Positions 1-7,712 of a stretch of DNA of 35,786 nucleotides are shown here, one piece after another. The DNA is from an uncultured Patescibacteria group bacterium (GTDB taxonomy: Bacteria; Patescibacteriota; JACMRA01). The position numbers were made by a program, and so were the translations under genes. The notes under the pieces are model-generated. The model did not search any database and had not been told where the DNA came from. It saw nothing but the letters and a program-made list of their open reading frames with translations. The stretch spans positions 1 through 35,786 of the forward strand of contig CALITC010000008.1 in assembly GCA_938041505.1 (NCBI GenBank). Reading direction: 5' to 3'. Position 1 is the stretch's first letter, and every line of letters starts with the position of its first letter.

Positions 1-65
1 GTGTTCTTATACTTTCCGCTGATTACCTTAACAGAATCTCCTTTTTGAATTTTAGATATAGACAT
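1..65 (-). CDS. rplX: 50S ribosomal protein L24 (partial, N-terminus only)
   Basis: The reading frame starts with ATG at 65 and runs off the left edge, giving about 21 residues. The visible peptide begins MSISKIQKGDSVKVISGKYK, which is the KOW-motif start of L24 (KGDxVxVISGKxKG). L24 is an early assembly-initiator protein that binds the 5' domain of 23S rRNA. The start codon lies 2 nt after the rplN stop, so it is translated from the same transcript, and rplX after rplN is the normal order. Only the identity is secure; the rest of the protein lies outside the window. Confidence 0.9.
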   Translation of the reverse strand, partial: MSISKIQKGDSVKVISGKYKN

Positions 66-67
66 AA

Positions 68-439
68 TTACAATACTTCTTGTGCTAGTGATACTACTTT
101 ATTGTGTCCTAACTCTCTCAACTCTCGAGCAACAGGTCCAAAAACACGTGTTGCTAGTGGTTCTTTAGTTTCTTTATTAATAATGACAAGAGCATTATCA
201 GAAAATTTAATAGATGAGCCATCTTTTCTGTTTGTCTTAGCCCTAGTTCTAACTACCAACCCATACACTACCTGACCTTTTCGTACTTTTCCGTTTGGGG
301 AGGCTTTCTTAACAGATCCAACAACAATAGAACCAATTTTCGCTTGTTTCTGGTTATTTTTTCCATTCACGGCAAACAACATAACAGCATTTGCTCCTGA
401 ATTATCTGCAACTTTACATAATGATCTTTCTTGTAACAT
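68..439 (-). CDS. rplN: 50S ribosomal protein L14
   Basis: The 123-aa product is full length for L14, a protein at the 30S-50S interface that contacts 23S rRNA and L19. It begins MLQERSLCKVADNSGA and ends in REL-rich sequence with VVSLAQEVL. The signature region with GSIVVGSVKKASPNGKVRKG and the YGLVVRTR segment matches the family throughout. It lies between rplP (25 nt upstream) and rplX (2 nt downstream). The leader before the ATG is AT-rich, with no Shine-Dalgarno sequence. In most bacteria rpsQ directly precedes this gene; here rplP does. Confidence 0.97.
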   Translation of the reverse strand: MLQERSLCKVADNSGANAVMLFAVNGKNNQKQAKIGSIVVGSVKKASPNGKVRKGQVVYGLVVRTRAKTNRKDGSSIKFSDNALVIINKETKEPLATRVFGPVARELRELGHNKVVSLAQEVL

Positions 440-463
440 AACTTATAAATAAAATTCTTAAAA

Positions 464-886
464 TTAAAATAAATCGTTCTTAGTTACCACTTTAGTCATA
501 AATGGTAGCTTATGAGAAGCAATTCTAAAGGCTTCCCTTACGACCTCTTCTGAAATACCCTTAACTTCGAATATAATTCGACCAGGTTTAACAGGAAACA
601 TGAAATATTCTAAACTACCTACACCTGTTCCCATTGGCACATTTAATGCTTTCTGAGTAACTGGACGAGATGGGAAAACACGAATGTATACTTTACCTCC
701 TTTACATCTCCTACTGATCACACGACGTGCACTTTCAATTTGCCTGCTAGTAAGCCAAGCACTAGTTGTTGCCTTTAAGCCAAAATCTCCATATTCAAGC
801 TCACTACCCCTCTTAAGGGTTCCTCTTCTTTTTTGTCCAAGTTTGTTAAAAACTTTCTTATGTACAATTCTTTTTGGTGTAAGCAT
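464..886 (-). CDS. rplP: 50S ribosomal protein L16
   Basis: The 140-aa product is a complete L16, which sits near the A-site finger and the peptidyl-transferase region of the 50S subunit. Recognisable blocks are MLTPKR at the start, the GLKATTSAWLTSRQIESARR block in the first half, and PSRPVTQKALNVPMGTGVGS in the middle, followed by the GRIIFEV motif. It starts 9 nt after the rpsQ stop. Its position is odd: normally rplP follows rpsC and precedes rpmC-rpsQ, but here rpsQ comes first and rpmC is absent. The protein itself shows no sign of damage. Confidence 0.97.
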   Translation of the reverse strand: MLTPKRIVHKKVFNKLGQKRRGTLKRGSELEYGDFGLKATTSAWLTSRQIESARRVISRRCKGGKVYIRVFPSRPVTQKALNVPMGTGVGSLEYFMFPVKPGRIIFEVKGISEEVVREAFRIASHKLPFMTKVVTKNDLF

Positions 887-895
887 ACTCTATTA

Positions 896-1114
896 TTAAT
901 TTTCTACTACTTTAAATCTAATTGTTTTAGAAACTGGTTTACAAGAAATAATTTCAACTGATTGCCCTATTTCAAATTTGCTTGAATCAGTACAGGCTAC
1001 TGAATATGTATTCTTAGTTTTAAATCTTTTATTATACTTTTTATGTAGCTGTGTAGAATAAACTACGACAACTAATGCATTTTTCATTTTATTTGATTTT
1101 ACTACTCCAGTCAT
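896..1114 (-). CDS. rpsQ: 30S ribosomal protein S17 (short, displaced in operon)
   Basis: This 72-aa OB-fold protein starts MTGVVKSNKMKNALVVVV and ends KPVSKTIRFKVVEN. These match the GxVvSdKMdkTivV start and the RPlSKtKrwrlvev end of S17, a primary binder of the 5' domain of 16S rRNA. It is about ten residues shorter than the common ~84-aa form, mainly at the termini. It begins 2 nt after the rpsC stop and ends 9 nt before rplP. It therefore occupies the slot where rplP and rpmC are normally found. Identity is confident; the location is the unusual part. Confidence 0.92.
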   Translation of the reverse strand: MTGVVKSNKMKNALVVVVYSTQLHKKYNKRFKTKNTYSVACTDSSKFEIGQSVEIISCKPVSKTIRFKVVEN

Positions 1115-1116
1115 AT

Positions 1117-1800
1117 CTAATATTGATAGTTCTTAATTTTATCTCCTTTGTATAACAAAACCTTAATTCCTAAAATACCAGCTGTTGTTCGACAATGTAC
1201 AAGTGCATAGTCCAAAGAAGCATCAATAGTATGTCGTGGAATACTACCATATGAAAACTCTTCCTTACGAGCGATATCTGCTTTATTAAGTCTTCCCTTT
1301 ACAACAATCTTAGCTCCAGGAATACCAGAATAACGAATCTTTTCTAAGTAAGACTTAGCCAATCTTCTATATGGAAGCCCTTTCTTTAGGGCAAAGCTAA
1401 TTTCATTAGCGATAACCTGAGCAGATCTATTAGGGTCTTTAAACTCTTCAATATTAATACTAAGATCTTTTTTCAAGTTAAATTTCTTAACTAATCTATC
1501 TTTAAGCGCATTAATAGTAGACCCCCCTCGACCAATTACAATACCAGGTTTTGTAACATATAAGATAATCTCTACTCTTCGCACAGCTCGTTTAATAATA
1601 ACATTAACAAGACCTGCAGAAGTAATTTCTTTTTCTAAAAACTTTCTTATCTCTAAGTCTTGGTGCAAAAGCTTTGAATAGGAGCTACCAGTTGCAAACC
1701 ATACTGATTTTTGCAAACTGGAAACATCACTACTGTTAGCTTGAACATTAGACATCCTCTTTTTTGCTCTAAACAAATTCACTGAAATTTTCTGTCCCAT
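1117..1800 (-). CDS. rpsC: 30S ribosomal protein S3
   Basis: The product is 227 aa from the ATG at 1800, beginning MGQKISVNLFR as S3 proteins do. An in-frame ATG at 1836 would add 12 hydrophobic residues with no family counterpart, so I reject it. The KH domain is visible with GIVIGRGGSTINALKDRL, followed by the C-terminal S3 domain with GRLNKADIARKEEFSYGSIP and TIDASLDYA. S3 lines the mRNA entry channel of the 30S subunit. A promoter (TTGACA, 18 nt, TATATA) ends 6 nt before this ATG. S3 and the genes after it may therefore also be made from a leaderless internal transcript. Confidence 0.97.
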   Translation of the reverse strand: MGQKISVNLFRAKKRMSNVQANSSDVSSLQKSVWFATGSSYSKLLHQDLEIRKFLEKEITSAGLVNVIIKRAVRRVEIILYVTKPGIVIGRGGSTINALKDRLVKKFNLKKDLSINIEEFKDPNRSAQVIANEISFALKKGLPYRRLAKSYLEKIRYSGIPGAKIVVKGRLNKADIARKEEFSYGSIPRHTIDASLDYALVHCRTTAGILGIKVLLYKGDKIKNYQY

Positions 1801-1806
1801 AGTACG

Positions 1807-1836
1807 TATATAAATTATAAAATTGATAATTGTCAA
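1807..1836 (-). promoter_or_regulatory. internal promoter before rpsC, apparently leaderless
   Basis: On the minus strand the -35 TTGACA lies at 1831-1836 and the -10 TATATA at 1807-1812, with an 18-nt spacer. Only 6 nt separate the -10 from the rpsC ATG, so the expected transcript start falls on the A of the start codon. The -35 begins 2 nt after the rplV stop codon. This could uncouple rpsC-rpsQ-rplP-rplN-rplX from the rpsJ promoter. Confidence 0.6.
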
Positions 1837-1837
1837 G

Positions 1838-2167
1838 TTATATCTTTTCTAACTTTACTTTAATTCTTGACTGTCTGTGCCTTATTCTAAAAGCAGAACC
1901 TCTGGCTCTTGGCATTACTCTATATAGCTTTTGAGCTTCTTCTGCCGTAATTTCGGCAACTTTATAATTATTATAATCAGAAGAGGTAACTTGAGTGTTA
2001 TTGGCAGCATTAAGAAGTAAATCATGAATTTTCTTAGTTTTTTCTTTATTCATAGATTTTAAAATCATTAACGCTTCTCCAAGACTTTTCTTTCGAATAG
2101 GGTCAATCATCAACCTCACTTTTTGAGGGCTTTTATTTAGTACAGTAGATGCTGAGGGATTAGTCAT
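1838..2167 (-). CDS. rplV: 50S ribosomal protein L22
   Basis: The 109-aa product matches L22, which lines the nascent-peptide exit tunnel. The N-terminus carries LNKSPQKVRLMIDPIRKKSLGEA, the typical RxsprKvRlvadlIRGk block in diverged form. The C-terminal hairpin region reads RVMPRARGSAFRIRHRQSRI, matching the PRArGrA-rI-kR-sHitv element that reaches into the tunnel. It begins 3 nt after the rplB stop and is followed by 37 nt holding the internal rpsC promoter. There is no Shine-Dalgarno sequence before the ATG. Confidence 0.95.
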   Translation of the reverse strand: MTNPSASTVLNKSPQKVRLMIDPIRKKSLGEALMILKSMNKEKTKKIHDLLLNAANNTQVTSSDYNNYKVAEITAEEAQKLYRVMPRARGSAFRIRHRQSRIKVKLEKI

Positions 2168-2170
2168 ATC

Positions 2171-3004
2171 TTATTTTTTCTTATTTCTTCTTTTAACAAT
2201 AAATTTATTAGAAGTTTTATTCTTACGAGTCTTTACTCCAAGAGCATGCTTACCCCAAGGTGTCTTCGGATACTTCATACCGATTGAATTTCTCGCCTCT
2301 CCTCCTCCATGAGGGTGATCTACAGGATTCATAACCTTACCTCTAACAGTAGGTCTGATTCCTTTTTTACGATTCCTTCCCGCCTTTCCAACTCGAACTT
2401 TACCATGAGAATCATTACCTACGCGATTAATAACACAAGTAGAATTCTCATTAAATTTACGAATCTCTCCAGAAGGAAGCTTCAAAGTAACGTTACCTTC
2501 ATCTTTCGCAGTTACAACTGCATATGACCCAGCAGATCGAATCATTTTCGCACCTTGTCCTGGATTCAATTCCACTTGTGAAACGGCAGTTCCAACAGGA
2601 ACAATTTTTAAAAGCACTGTTTGATTTGCTTGAACATCTTTGGAGTTACCAACTATGTCTCCAACTTTCATATCTTTCGAATGAAGAATATAATGCTTTT
2701 TACCTGTAGATAAATCCACAACTAGACAAATAAAAGCTGTGCGGTTTGGATCGTATTCAATAGTGAGGACTTTAGCCCCCATATCAAAGCTACGCTTAAA
2801 ATTAACAGTACGCAATATCTTTTTGTAACCGCCTCCTCGGTGTCTTACAGTTATTTTACCAGAATTATTACGACCCGCAGTATTTTTTTTACGAGATAAA
2901 AGCTTTTTATAAGGCTTATCCGTGGTAAGGATTTTCTTATAGTCAACAACACTTGTCTTACGTCGACCTGGTGTTGTTGGTTTATAATATTTTAATACAG
3001 ACAT
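2171..3004 (-). CDS. rplB: 50S ribosomal protein L2
   Basis: The 277-aa product is a full-length L2, the protein closest to the peptidyl-transferase centre and needed for subunit joining. The N-terminus has YKPTTPGRRKTSVVDY. The centre has GRNNSGKITVRHRGGGYKK, and the C-terminal domain has the diagnostic VMNPVDHPHGGGEARN segment with the conserved functional histidine, followed by a basic tail. Its place between rpsS and rplV, reading along the minus strand rplW-rplB-rpsS-rplV, is standard. Nothing unusual is seen in length or motifs. Confidence 0.98.
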   Translation of the reverse strand: MSVLKYYKPTTPGRRKTSVVDYKKILTTDKPYKKLLSRKKNTAGRNNSGKITVRHRGGGYKKILRTVNFKRSFDMGAKVLTIEYDPNRTAFICLVVDLSTGKKHYILHSKDMKVGDIVGNSKDVQANQTVLLKIVPVGTAVSQVELNPGQGAKMIRSAGSYAVVTAKDEGNVTLKLPSGEIRKFNENSTCVINRVGNDSHGKVRVGKAGRNRKKGIRPTVRGKVMNPVDHPHGGGEARNSIGMKYPKTPWGKHALGVKTRKNKTSNKFIVKRRNKKK

Positions 3005-3032
3005 AATATATAAATCTTTAAATCAGTTAGGG

Positions 3033-3293
3033 TTATGAGTTTTTACCTCCGTGTCTTTTAAAAATAGTTGTTGGAGCAAATTCACCAAGTTTATGGCCTA
3101 CCATTTCTTCAGAAATAAAAATTTCAACCATTGCCCGGCCATTATGCACCTTTACTTTAGCACCTACGAATTCTGGCAAAATTGTACTACTTCTACTCCA
3201 AGTTTGAACAACAGCACCCGAGTCCTTTGCAGCTAGGATTTTCTTTAATAATTTCGGATCACAAAACGGTCCTTTTTTTAATGAGCGAGACAT
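3033..3293 (-). CDS. rpsS: 30S ribosomal protein S19
   Basis: This 86-aa protein begins [19 protein letters not shown], the classical S19 start, and contains [18 protein letters not shown] and [18 protein letters not shown]19 forms a complex with S13 in the head of the 30S subunit. It lies just after rplW (6 nt gap) and before rplB in minus-strand coordinates. A gap of 28 nt separates its stop from the rplB ATG at 3004, so the transcription order is rplW, rpsS, rplB in this window. Rechecking coordinates confirms that rpsS (ending 3033) is upstream of rplB (starting 3004). This also differs from the usual rplB-rpsS order. Confidence 0.95.
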   Translation of the reverse strand: MSRSLKKGPFCDPKLLKKILAAKDSGAVVQTWSRSSTILPEFVGAKVKVHNGRAMVEIFISEEMVGHKLGEFAPTTIFKRHGGKNS

Positions 3294-3299
3294 AAAATA

Positions 3300-3617
3300 T
3301 TATTTAGTTTTTTTAGTTGATTCTTCCTGTGGTTGCTCTGAAGCTTCGATTGTTTCACCTTCCTTTAAGCGAACGTAGTATTTCTTAAAGCCAGGCATAG
3401 AAATAATATTAGACTGCTTACCTTTTCTTTTTTTCTTTCTATAAGTATTTAAAACAGTGATTTTAATTGGATTTAAACCTTCTTTTTTTAGCATTTTAAA
3501 AACTTCTATCTTATTTGGTGCAAAGTGCTTATCTGCAAACTTAATAAGATACGTGTTATGAGTCTGAGTTAAGTATGATTTTTCGGATTGTATTAGTTCG
3601 AATTGAGTATTGGTCAT
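3300..3617 (-). CDS. rplW: 50S ribosomal protein L23
   Basis: The product is 105 aa from the ATG at 3617, beginning MTNTQFELIQSEKSY. The frame extends back to 3641, but that start overlaps the rplD end by 14 nt and adds eight non-family residues, so I prefer 3617. The core LIKFADKHFAPNKIEVFKML matches the L23 tV-kanKieik-ave block. The basic segment YRKKKRKGKQSN matches the loop that contacts 23S rRNA. L23 lies at the tunnel exit and docks trigger factor and SRP. The tail is a short Lys/Glu-rich extension. Identity rests on the core motif and on its place after rplD. Confidence 0.9.
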   Translation of the reverse strand: MTNTQFELIQSEKSYLTQTHNTYLIKFADKHFAPNKIEVFKMLKKEGLNPIKITVLNTYRKKKRKGKQSNIISMPGFKKYYVRLKEGETIEASEQPQEESTKKTK

Positions 3618-3627
3618 ATAAATATAA

Positions 3628-4266
3628 TTACTTTGTATCAAATCGTGCTTCTAGCTTCTTGCGCGCAGTAGGCGTAAACAAATAGTTAACAGCTTTGGTA
3701 AGTTTATGGATCCTAAGATGATCTACATTAACCATCTCAATATCAGTATTCGTAAGACCAGCAAGTTTTTCCTTATCTTCACTGGTATATATGACTAAGG
3801 TGTTTTTAAGTTGGGTTTTGGTCTTTTTGAGGTAGTCCTCTATTGCTATAACAAAATCTTTTGTTTTGACAAAATTGAATTTTGCTCCAAATTCAAAGAC
3901 ATTATTTTCTAGTAACCTGTCTTTTAAGATACCCTTGAGTGCAGAGATACGAGCAGATTTATTTATCTTTAATTTCCAATTCCGAGTGTTACGAGGTCCA
4001 AAGGTTGTTCCTCCGCCAACCCAAATAGGAGATCGAGATGAACCATGGCGCGCGCGTCCTGTTCCTTTTTGTTTCCATGGTTTCTTACCACCGCCACGAA
4101 CTTCTGATCTGATCTTAGCATGTGCATTACCGCTTCTTAGGTTCATTAATTCACATCGCACAACTTCTGCAATCAAGCGTTCATTCACCTTAGCATCGAT
4201 CAAAGAAGCAAATGCTTCTGTCTTAGAATCTAATTCTTTATCTAATTTTGTAATTGTTAGAGACAT
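3628..4266 (-). CDS. rplD: 50S ribosomal protein L4
   Basis: This 212-aa protein carries the L4 signature KIRSEVRGGGKKPWKQKGTG followed by RARHGSSRSPIWVGGGTTFGP. That is the long loop that reaches the exit tunnel. The C-terminal Rossmann-like half includes LVIYTSEDKEKLAGLTNTD. L4 binds domain I of 23S rRNA and in some bacteria also represses its own operon; nothing here shows whether that occurs. It sits between rplC (4 nt upstream) and rplW (10 nt downstream). Confidence 0.96.
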   Translation of the reverse strand: MSLTITKLDKELDSKTEAFASLIDAKVNERLIAEVVRCELMNLRSGNAHAKIRSEVRGGGKKPWKQKGTGRARHGSSRSPIWVGGGTTFGPRNTRNWKLKINKSARISALKGILKDRLLENNVFEFGAKFNFVKTKDFVIAIEDYLKKTKTQLKNTLVIYTSEDKEKLAGLTNTDIEMVNVDHLRIHKLTKAVNYLFTPTARKKLEARFDTK

Positions 4267-4270
4267 ATAC

Positions 4271-4876
4271 TTATTTCACTTTGCGAAGCTTAATTATAGA
4301 ATTATTAGACCCGGGTATTGAGCCGTGTAAAAATAATAGATTTTTGTCGTAATCAACGGCAACAATTTTAACATTATTTAAAGTTTGTTGATCAACACCT
4401 TTTCTACCTGCCATCTTAGTTCCAGGAAAAACTCTTTGAGAACCACCATCTCCGATCGAACCTACTGCTCTTTCGTGATCATGACCATGACTAGCAGGCT
4501 GACCTCTGAAACCCCATCGTTTCACACCTCCTGTGAATCCCAAACCTTTTGAACTGCTTGTAGTTGCTACAGTATCTCCTTCATTGAAATCTTTAATGTT
4601 AAACATTTTTTTATCACCCTCTAAAGTGAAGTCTTTAAATTCAGCAATAACACCGAAGGAAGAGTCAAGTCCTGAAGACTTTTTAACATGTCCTAGAGCA
4701 GGTTTTGAAGAATGCTTCTTACGGAATGAGCCAAGCTGAACTGCATTATACCCTTCTTTATCACCAGTTTTAAGCTGAAGTACAAAGCTATCAGCCACTT
4801 TAACAGAAGTTACAGGGGTGTTTGTGCCGTCTATAAAAAGACGAGTCATACCAATTTTTTTTGCGAATCCAATCAT
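4271..4876 (-). CDS. rplC: 50S ribosomal protein L3
   Basis: The 201-aa product is a complete L3, an assembly initiator for the 50S subunit with an extension reaching the peptidyl-transferase centre. Diagnostic blocks are GFAKKIGMTRLF at the start, GLGFTGGVKRWGFRGQPASH with the conserved glutamine, and the RVFPGTKMAGRKG block. It starts 18 nt after the rpsJ stop and ends 4 nt before rplD, in the standard order. Confidence 0.97.
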   Translation of the reverse strand: MIGFAKKIGMTRLFIDGTNTPVTSVKVADSFVLQLKTGDKEGYNAVQLGSFRKKHSSKPALGHVKKSSGLDSSFGVIAEFKDFTLEGDKKMFNIKDFNEGDTVATTSSSKGLGFTGGVKRWGFRGQPASHGHDHERAVGSIGDGGSQRVFPGTKMAGRKGVDQQTLNNVKIVAVDYDKNLLFLHGSIPGSNNSIIKLRKVK

Positions 4877-4894
4877 ATCGTATGTTCAGTTAAT

Positions 4895-5209
4895 TTAATT
4901 TACAGTTTCTATATTGAGATCTACACCAGCAGGCAATGATAAAGTTGATAGATTGTTTATAACTTCTGAGTTAACATTATCAATATCTATCAATCTCTTG
5001 TGAATTCTACACTCTAACTTATCTTTTGCTTTCTTAAATACAAAAGTCGAGCGTAACAAAGACACTACCTTTTTTTTGGTTTTTAAAGGAATCGGACCTT
5101 TAACAGTTCCTCCAGACTTCACAATTACTTGAATCAACTTTTTCACTGCTTCTTCTAATATCTTGTGGTCAAACGAATAAATCTTAACTCGCATCTTTGT
5201 AGCGGACAT
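4895..5209 (-). CDS. rpsJ: 30S ribosomal protein S10
   Basis: The product is 104 aa. It begins MSATKMRVKIYSFDHKIL and contains KSGGTVKGPIPLKTKKK, the SGa-v-GPiPLPTk block of S10. It ends in the GVDLNIE motif. S10 belongs to the 30S head and also acts in NusB-dependent antitermination. It is the first gene of the operon. The promoter at 5244-5272 predicts a leader of about 28 nt, too short for an L4-type attenuator like that of E. coli. Confidence 0.96.
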   Translation of the reverse strand: MSATKMRVKIYSFDHKILEEAVKKLIQVIVKSGGTVKGPIPLKTKKKVVSLLRSTFVFKKAKDKLECRIHKRLIDIDNVNSEVINNLSTLSLPAGVDLNIETVN

Positions 5210-5243
5210 ATAAATCTATGGATAGTTGTGTTACTTGTCTAGT

Positions 5244-5272
5244 TATATAAATGAGAATTCCTTCTTTGTCAA
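5244..5272 (-). promoter_or_regulatory. promoter of the ribosomal protein operon
   Basis: On the minus strand a perfect -35 TTGACA (5267-5272) and a -10 TATATA (5244-5249) are separated by 17 nt. The predicted transcript start is near 5237, which leaves about 28 nt before the rpsJ ATG. The rest of the 233-nt interval up to topA is AT-rich. It contains another TTGACA on the plus strand near 5360 without a convincing -10, so I cannot assign the topA promoter. Confidence 0.7.
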
Positions 5273-5442
5273 GCAGTATTTAGGTACAAGCTTTACATTG
5301 AGCAGTAATCAAAGACACTGAAATAGCATACTATATAAGTAAACTCCAAGTTATAGTTGACAAGGACATATTAAAGAACAATGGTTAAATCCAACTACCT
5401 GAAAAAAATGTATCAAATTTAAGAAAAATTTATCAAAGTAAT

Positions 5443-7707
5443 ATGCTAATTATAGTAGAGTCGCCTGCAAAAGCAAAAACAATTTCCAAAATAGTTGGCA
5501 AAGACTACACAGTAAAGGCCTCCGTCGGTCATATACGAAAAATTTCAAGTGAGAAGAAAACAAAAGACAACCGAAAACTAGAAATAAACGGAATTGATAT
5601 TGAAAACAAGTTTAAACCAATTTATGTTGTTGATCCGGCGAAGAAAAAAGTTGTCACTGAACTCAAGAAGTTAGCCAAAGCTAACAAAGACAGGATTCTG
5701 TTCGCTACTGACTCAGACCGTGAAGGAGAAGCTATTTCGTGGCATTTAGCAGAGCTGCTTGGCATTAAAGATAAATCCACTGTGCAGCGTTTAGAGTTCC
5801 ATGAGATTACCAAAACCGCCATCAACCACGCCATCGAAAATCCTCGCAAGCTTAATATGGAATTGGTATCAGCTCAACAAGCCAGGCAGGTGTTGGACAA
5901 GTTAGTAGGTTTCAAATTGTCCCCAGTTCTATGGAAAACTCTCAACAACTACAAGCTTTCTGCAGGAAGAGTTCAGTCTCCCGCTCTAGTTCTCATAGCC
6001 AACAAAGAAAATCAAATCAACAACTTTATTCCAAAAGAATACTGGGAGGTTTCCGGTAATTTCATAAGCTCAGAAACTATACCCCCAGTAAAACAGAATT
6101 TTTTAAATGACGAAGATAAGATAGACGAAAATACAACAAACTGGCTATTCAAACTCTCCAAAATTCAAGGTAAAAAGATTCCAAAAGAAATTAATGGTAA
6201 AGAAGTCTTGGATAAGCTTACAGCAGAGCTACCAGAAACTGCTAAATACTTCTTCAAAAGCATAGTAGAAAAGCAAGAAAAATCTTCATCAAGGCCACCT
6301 TTTACAACATCAACGCTTCAACAAGCTGCTTCATCAAGGCTAGGCTATTCTCCTAAGATGACCATGCAGCTCGCACAAAAATTATACGAGGGTGTTTCTA
6401 TAGACGGATCTCCTACAGCGTTAATTACATACATGCGTACTGACTCCGTTGTCTTATCAAAGGAGTCTATTCAAAAAGCTAGGTCATACATTAATAAAAA
6501 TTACAGCAAATATTTACCTGAACATCCAAAGTACTACCGTTCCAAATCCAGAAATAGCCAGGAGGCTCATGAGGCTATACGCCCTACAGATCCAATGCGC
6601 ACACCTCAAAGCTTGGCCGGTAAGCTAGACCCTAAGCAACTGAAGCTTTATGAGCTTATATGGAAGCAAACTATTGCCTGCCAAATGACCGACGAACGTC
6701 GCACCAGGCTAACATTCACAGTTGCCAACGATCACTCAGATGAATTCACAGGGTCTGTAGCCTGGACTATTCATGAAGGGTTTAAAGCAATAACAGGAGA
6801 AGAAATTAAGCAAAAACCTAACATCCAAATAGTCGAAGGTCAATCTGTGTACTTGGAACAAATATACTATCACCAAAACTTCACAAAACCCCCTTCTCGA
6901 TACTCTGCTGCATCATTAATTAAAAAATTGGAAGAACTTGGAATAGGTAGACCTTCGACTTATGCATCGATAATCTCAACCCTACAAGACAGAAATTATG
7001 TAGAATCAAAATCCAAATCAATGATTCCTACATCTCTCGGAATGACTATCGCTAGTCTATTATCAGAAAATTTTAATGATATAACCGACCAAACCCTTAC
7101 TGCAAAAATGGAAGCAGATTTGGACGATATCTCTAATGGTGAAAAGGAGTATTTGCAAGTTCTAAACTCATTCTGGAACGATTTCAAGACTGAAGTCGAG
7201 ACGAAACAAGCTATCCTTAAGGACCAAAGAGAAAAATACACGGTTACAAGTAAAACCACCGAACCATGCCCAACATGTGGTGGTGAAATGATTCAAAGAT
7301 TAGGTAGGTTCGGAGAGTATTTTCAGTGCCAATCAGATAAAAGTCATATGTTTGCATTAAACTTCAAGGAATATGAAGCTACACTGAAAGAATCTAAGGA
7401 GCTATTTGCAGATCAAACTGTTGGCAAAAAATGTGATGTTTGCGACAAAAATCTAATCATTAGAGTATCTAAAAACACCCTCAATCCTTACATAGCTTGC
7501 GCTGAGTACAAAGTAGGAAACAAACACACGGTTACTAACGTACACTACGGTTCGTGCCCTCAATGCTTAGACGCAGGAAGAAAAGGAGAAAAACAGGGTA
7601 ATCTTATTGTAAAACGATCTCGAAACAAATCTCAGAATAACTATTGGCAATGTAACTTAGGTAAGAAAAAATGTGATTACACAACCAAAGAAAACCCTCT
7701 TAAATAA
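5443..7707 (+). CDS. topA: DNA topoisomerase I (type IA)
   Basis: The 754-aa enzyme relaxes negative supercoils by transient single-strand cleavage. The Toprim domain opens with LIIVESPAKAKTI (catalytic Glu6) and carries DSDREGEA with the acidic residues D90, D92 and E94. The catalytic tyrosine is Y330 in ALITYMRTDS, and SAGRVQSPAL is the conserved SxGRVQSPtL block. Three Cys clusters follow at the C-terminus (CPTCGGEM..., CDVCDKN..., CPQC...C), as in zinc-ribbon-tailed TopA proteins. Length is normal for forms with three zinc ribbons. It is followed by ruvC after 5 nt, so the two probably share a transcript. No Shine-Dalgarno sequence is seen. Confidence 0.97.
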   Translation: MLIIVESPAKAKTISKIVGKDYTVKASVGHIRKISSEKKTKDNRKLEINGIDIENKFKPIYVVDPAKKKVVTELKKLAKANKDRILFATDSDREGEAISWHLAELLGIKDKSTVQRLEFHEITKTAINHAIENPRKLNMELVSAQQARQVLDKLVGFKLSPVLWKTLNNYKLSAGRVQSPALVLIANKENQINNFIPKEYWEVSGNFISSETIPPVKQNFLNDEDKIDENTTNWLFKLSKIQGKKIPKEINGKEVLDKLTAELPETAKYFFKSIVEKQEKSSSRPPFTTSTLQQAASSRLGYSPKMTMQLAQKLYEGVSIDGSPTALITYMRTDSVVLSKESIQKARSYINKNYSKYLPEHPKYYRSKSRNSQEAHEAIRPTDPMRTPQSLAGKLDPKQLKLYELIWKQTIACQMTDERRTRLTFTVANDHSDEFTGSVAWTIHEGFKAITGEEIKQKPNIQIVEGQSVYLEQIYYHQNFTKPPSRYSAASLIKKLEELGIGRPSTYASIISTLQDRNYVESKSKSMIPTSLGMTIASLLSENFNDITDQTLTAKMEADLDDISNGEKEYLQVLNSFWNDFKTEVETKQAILKDQREKYTVTSKTTEPCPTCGGEMIQRLGRFGEYFQCQSDKSHMFALNFKEYEATLKESKELFADQTVGKKCDVCDKNLIIRVSKNTLNPYIACAEYKVGNKHTVTNVHYGSCPQCLDAGRKGEKQGNLIVKRSRNKSQNNYWQCNLGKKKCDYTTKENPLK

Positions 7708-7712
7708 AAGTT

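Noticed and set aside
1801-1836. N-terminal extension of rpsC to the ATG at 1836
   Set aside because: The added residues are hydrophobic, have no S3 counterpart and are coded by the internal promoter; MGQKIS at 1800 is the family start.
5355-5442. topA promoter from the plus-strand TTGACA near 5360
   Set aside because: No acceptable -10 lies at 16-19 nt; the closest AT-rich hexamers are poorly spaced.
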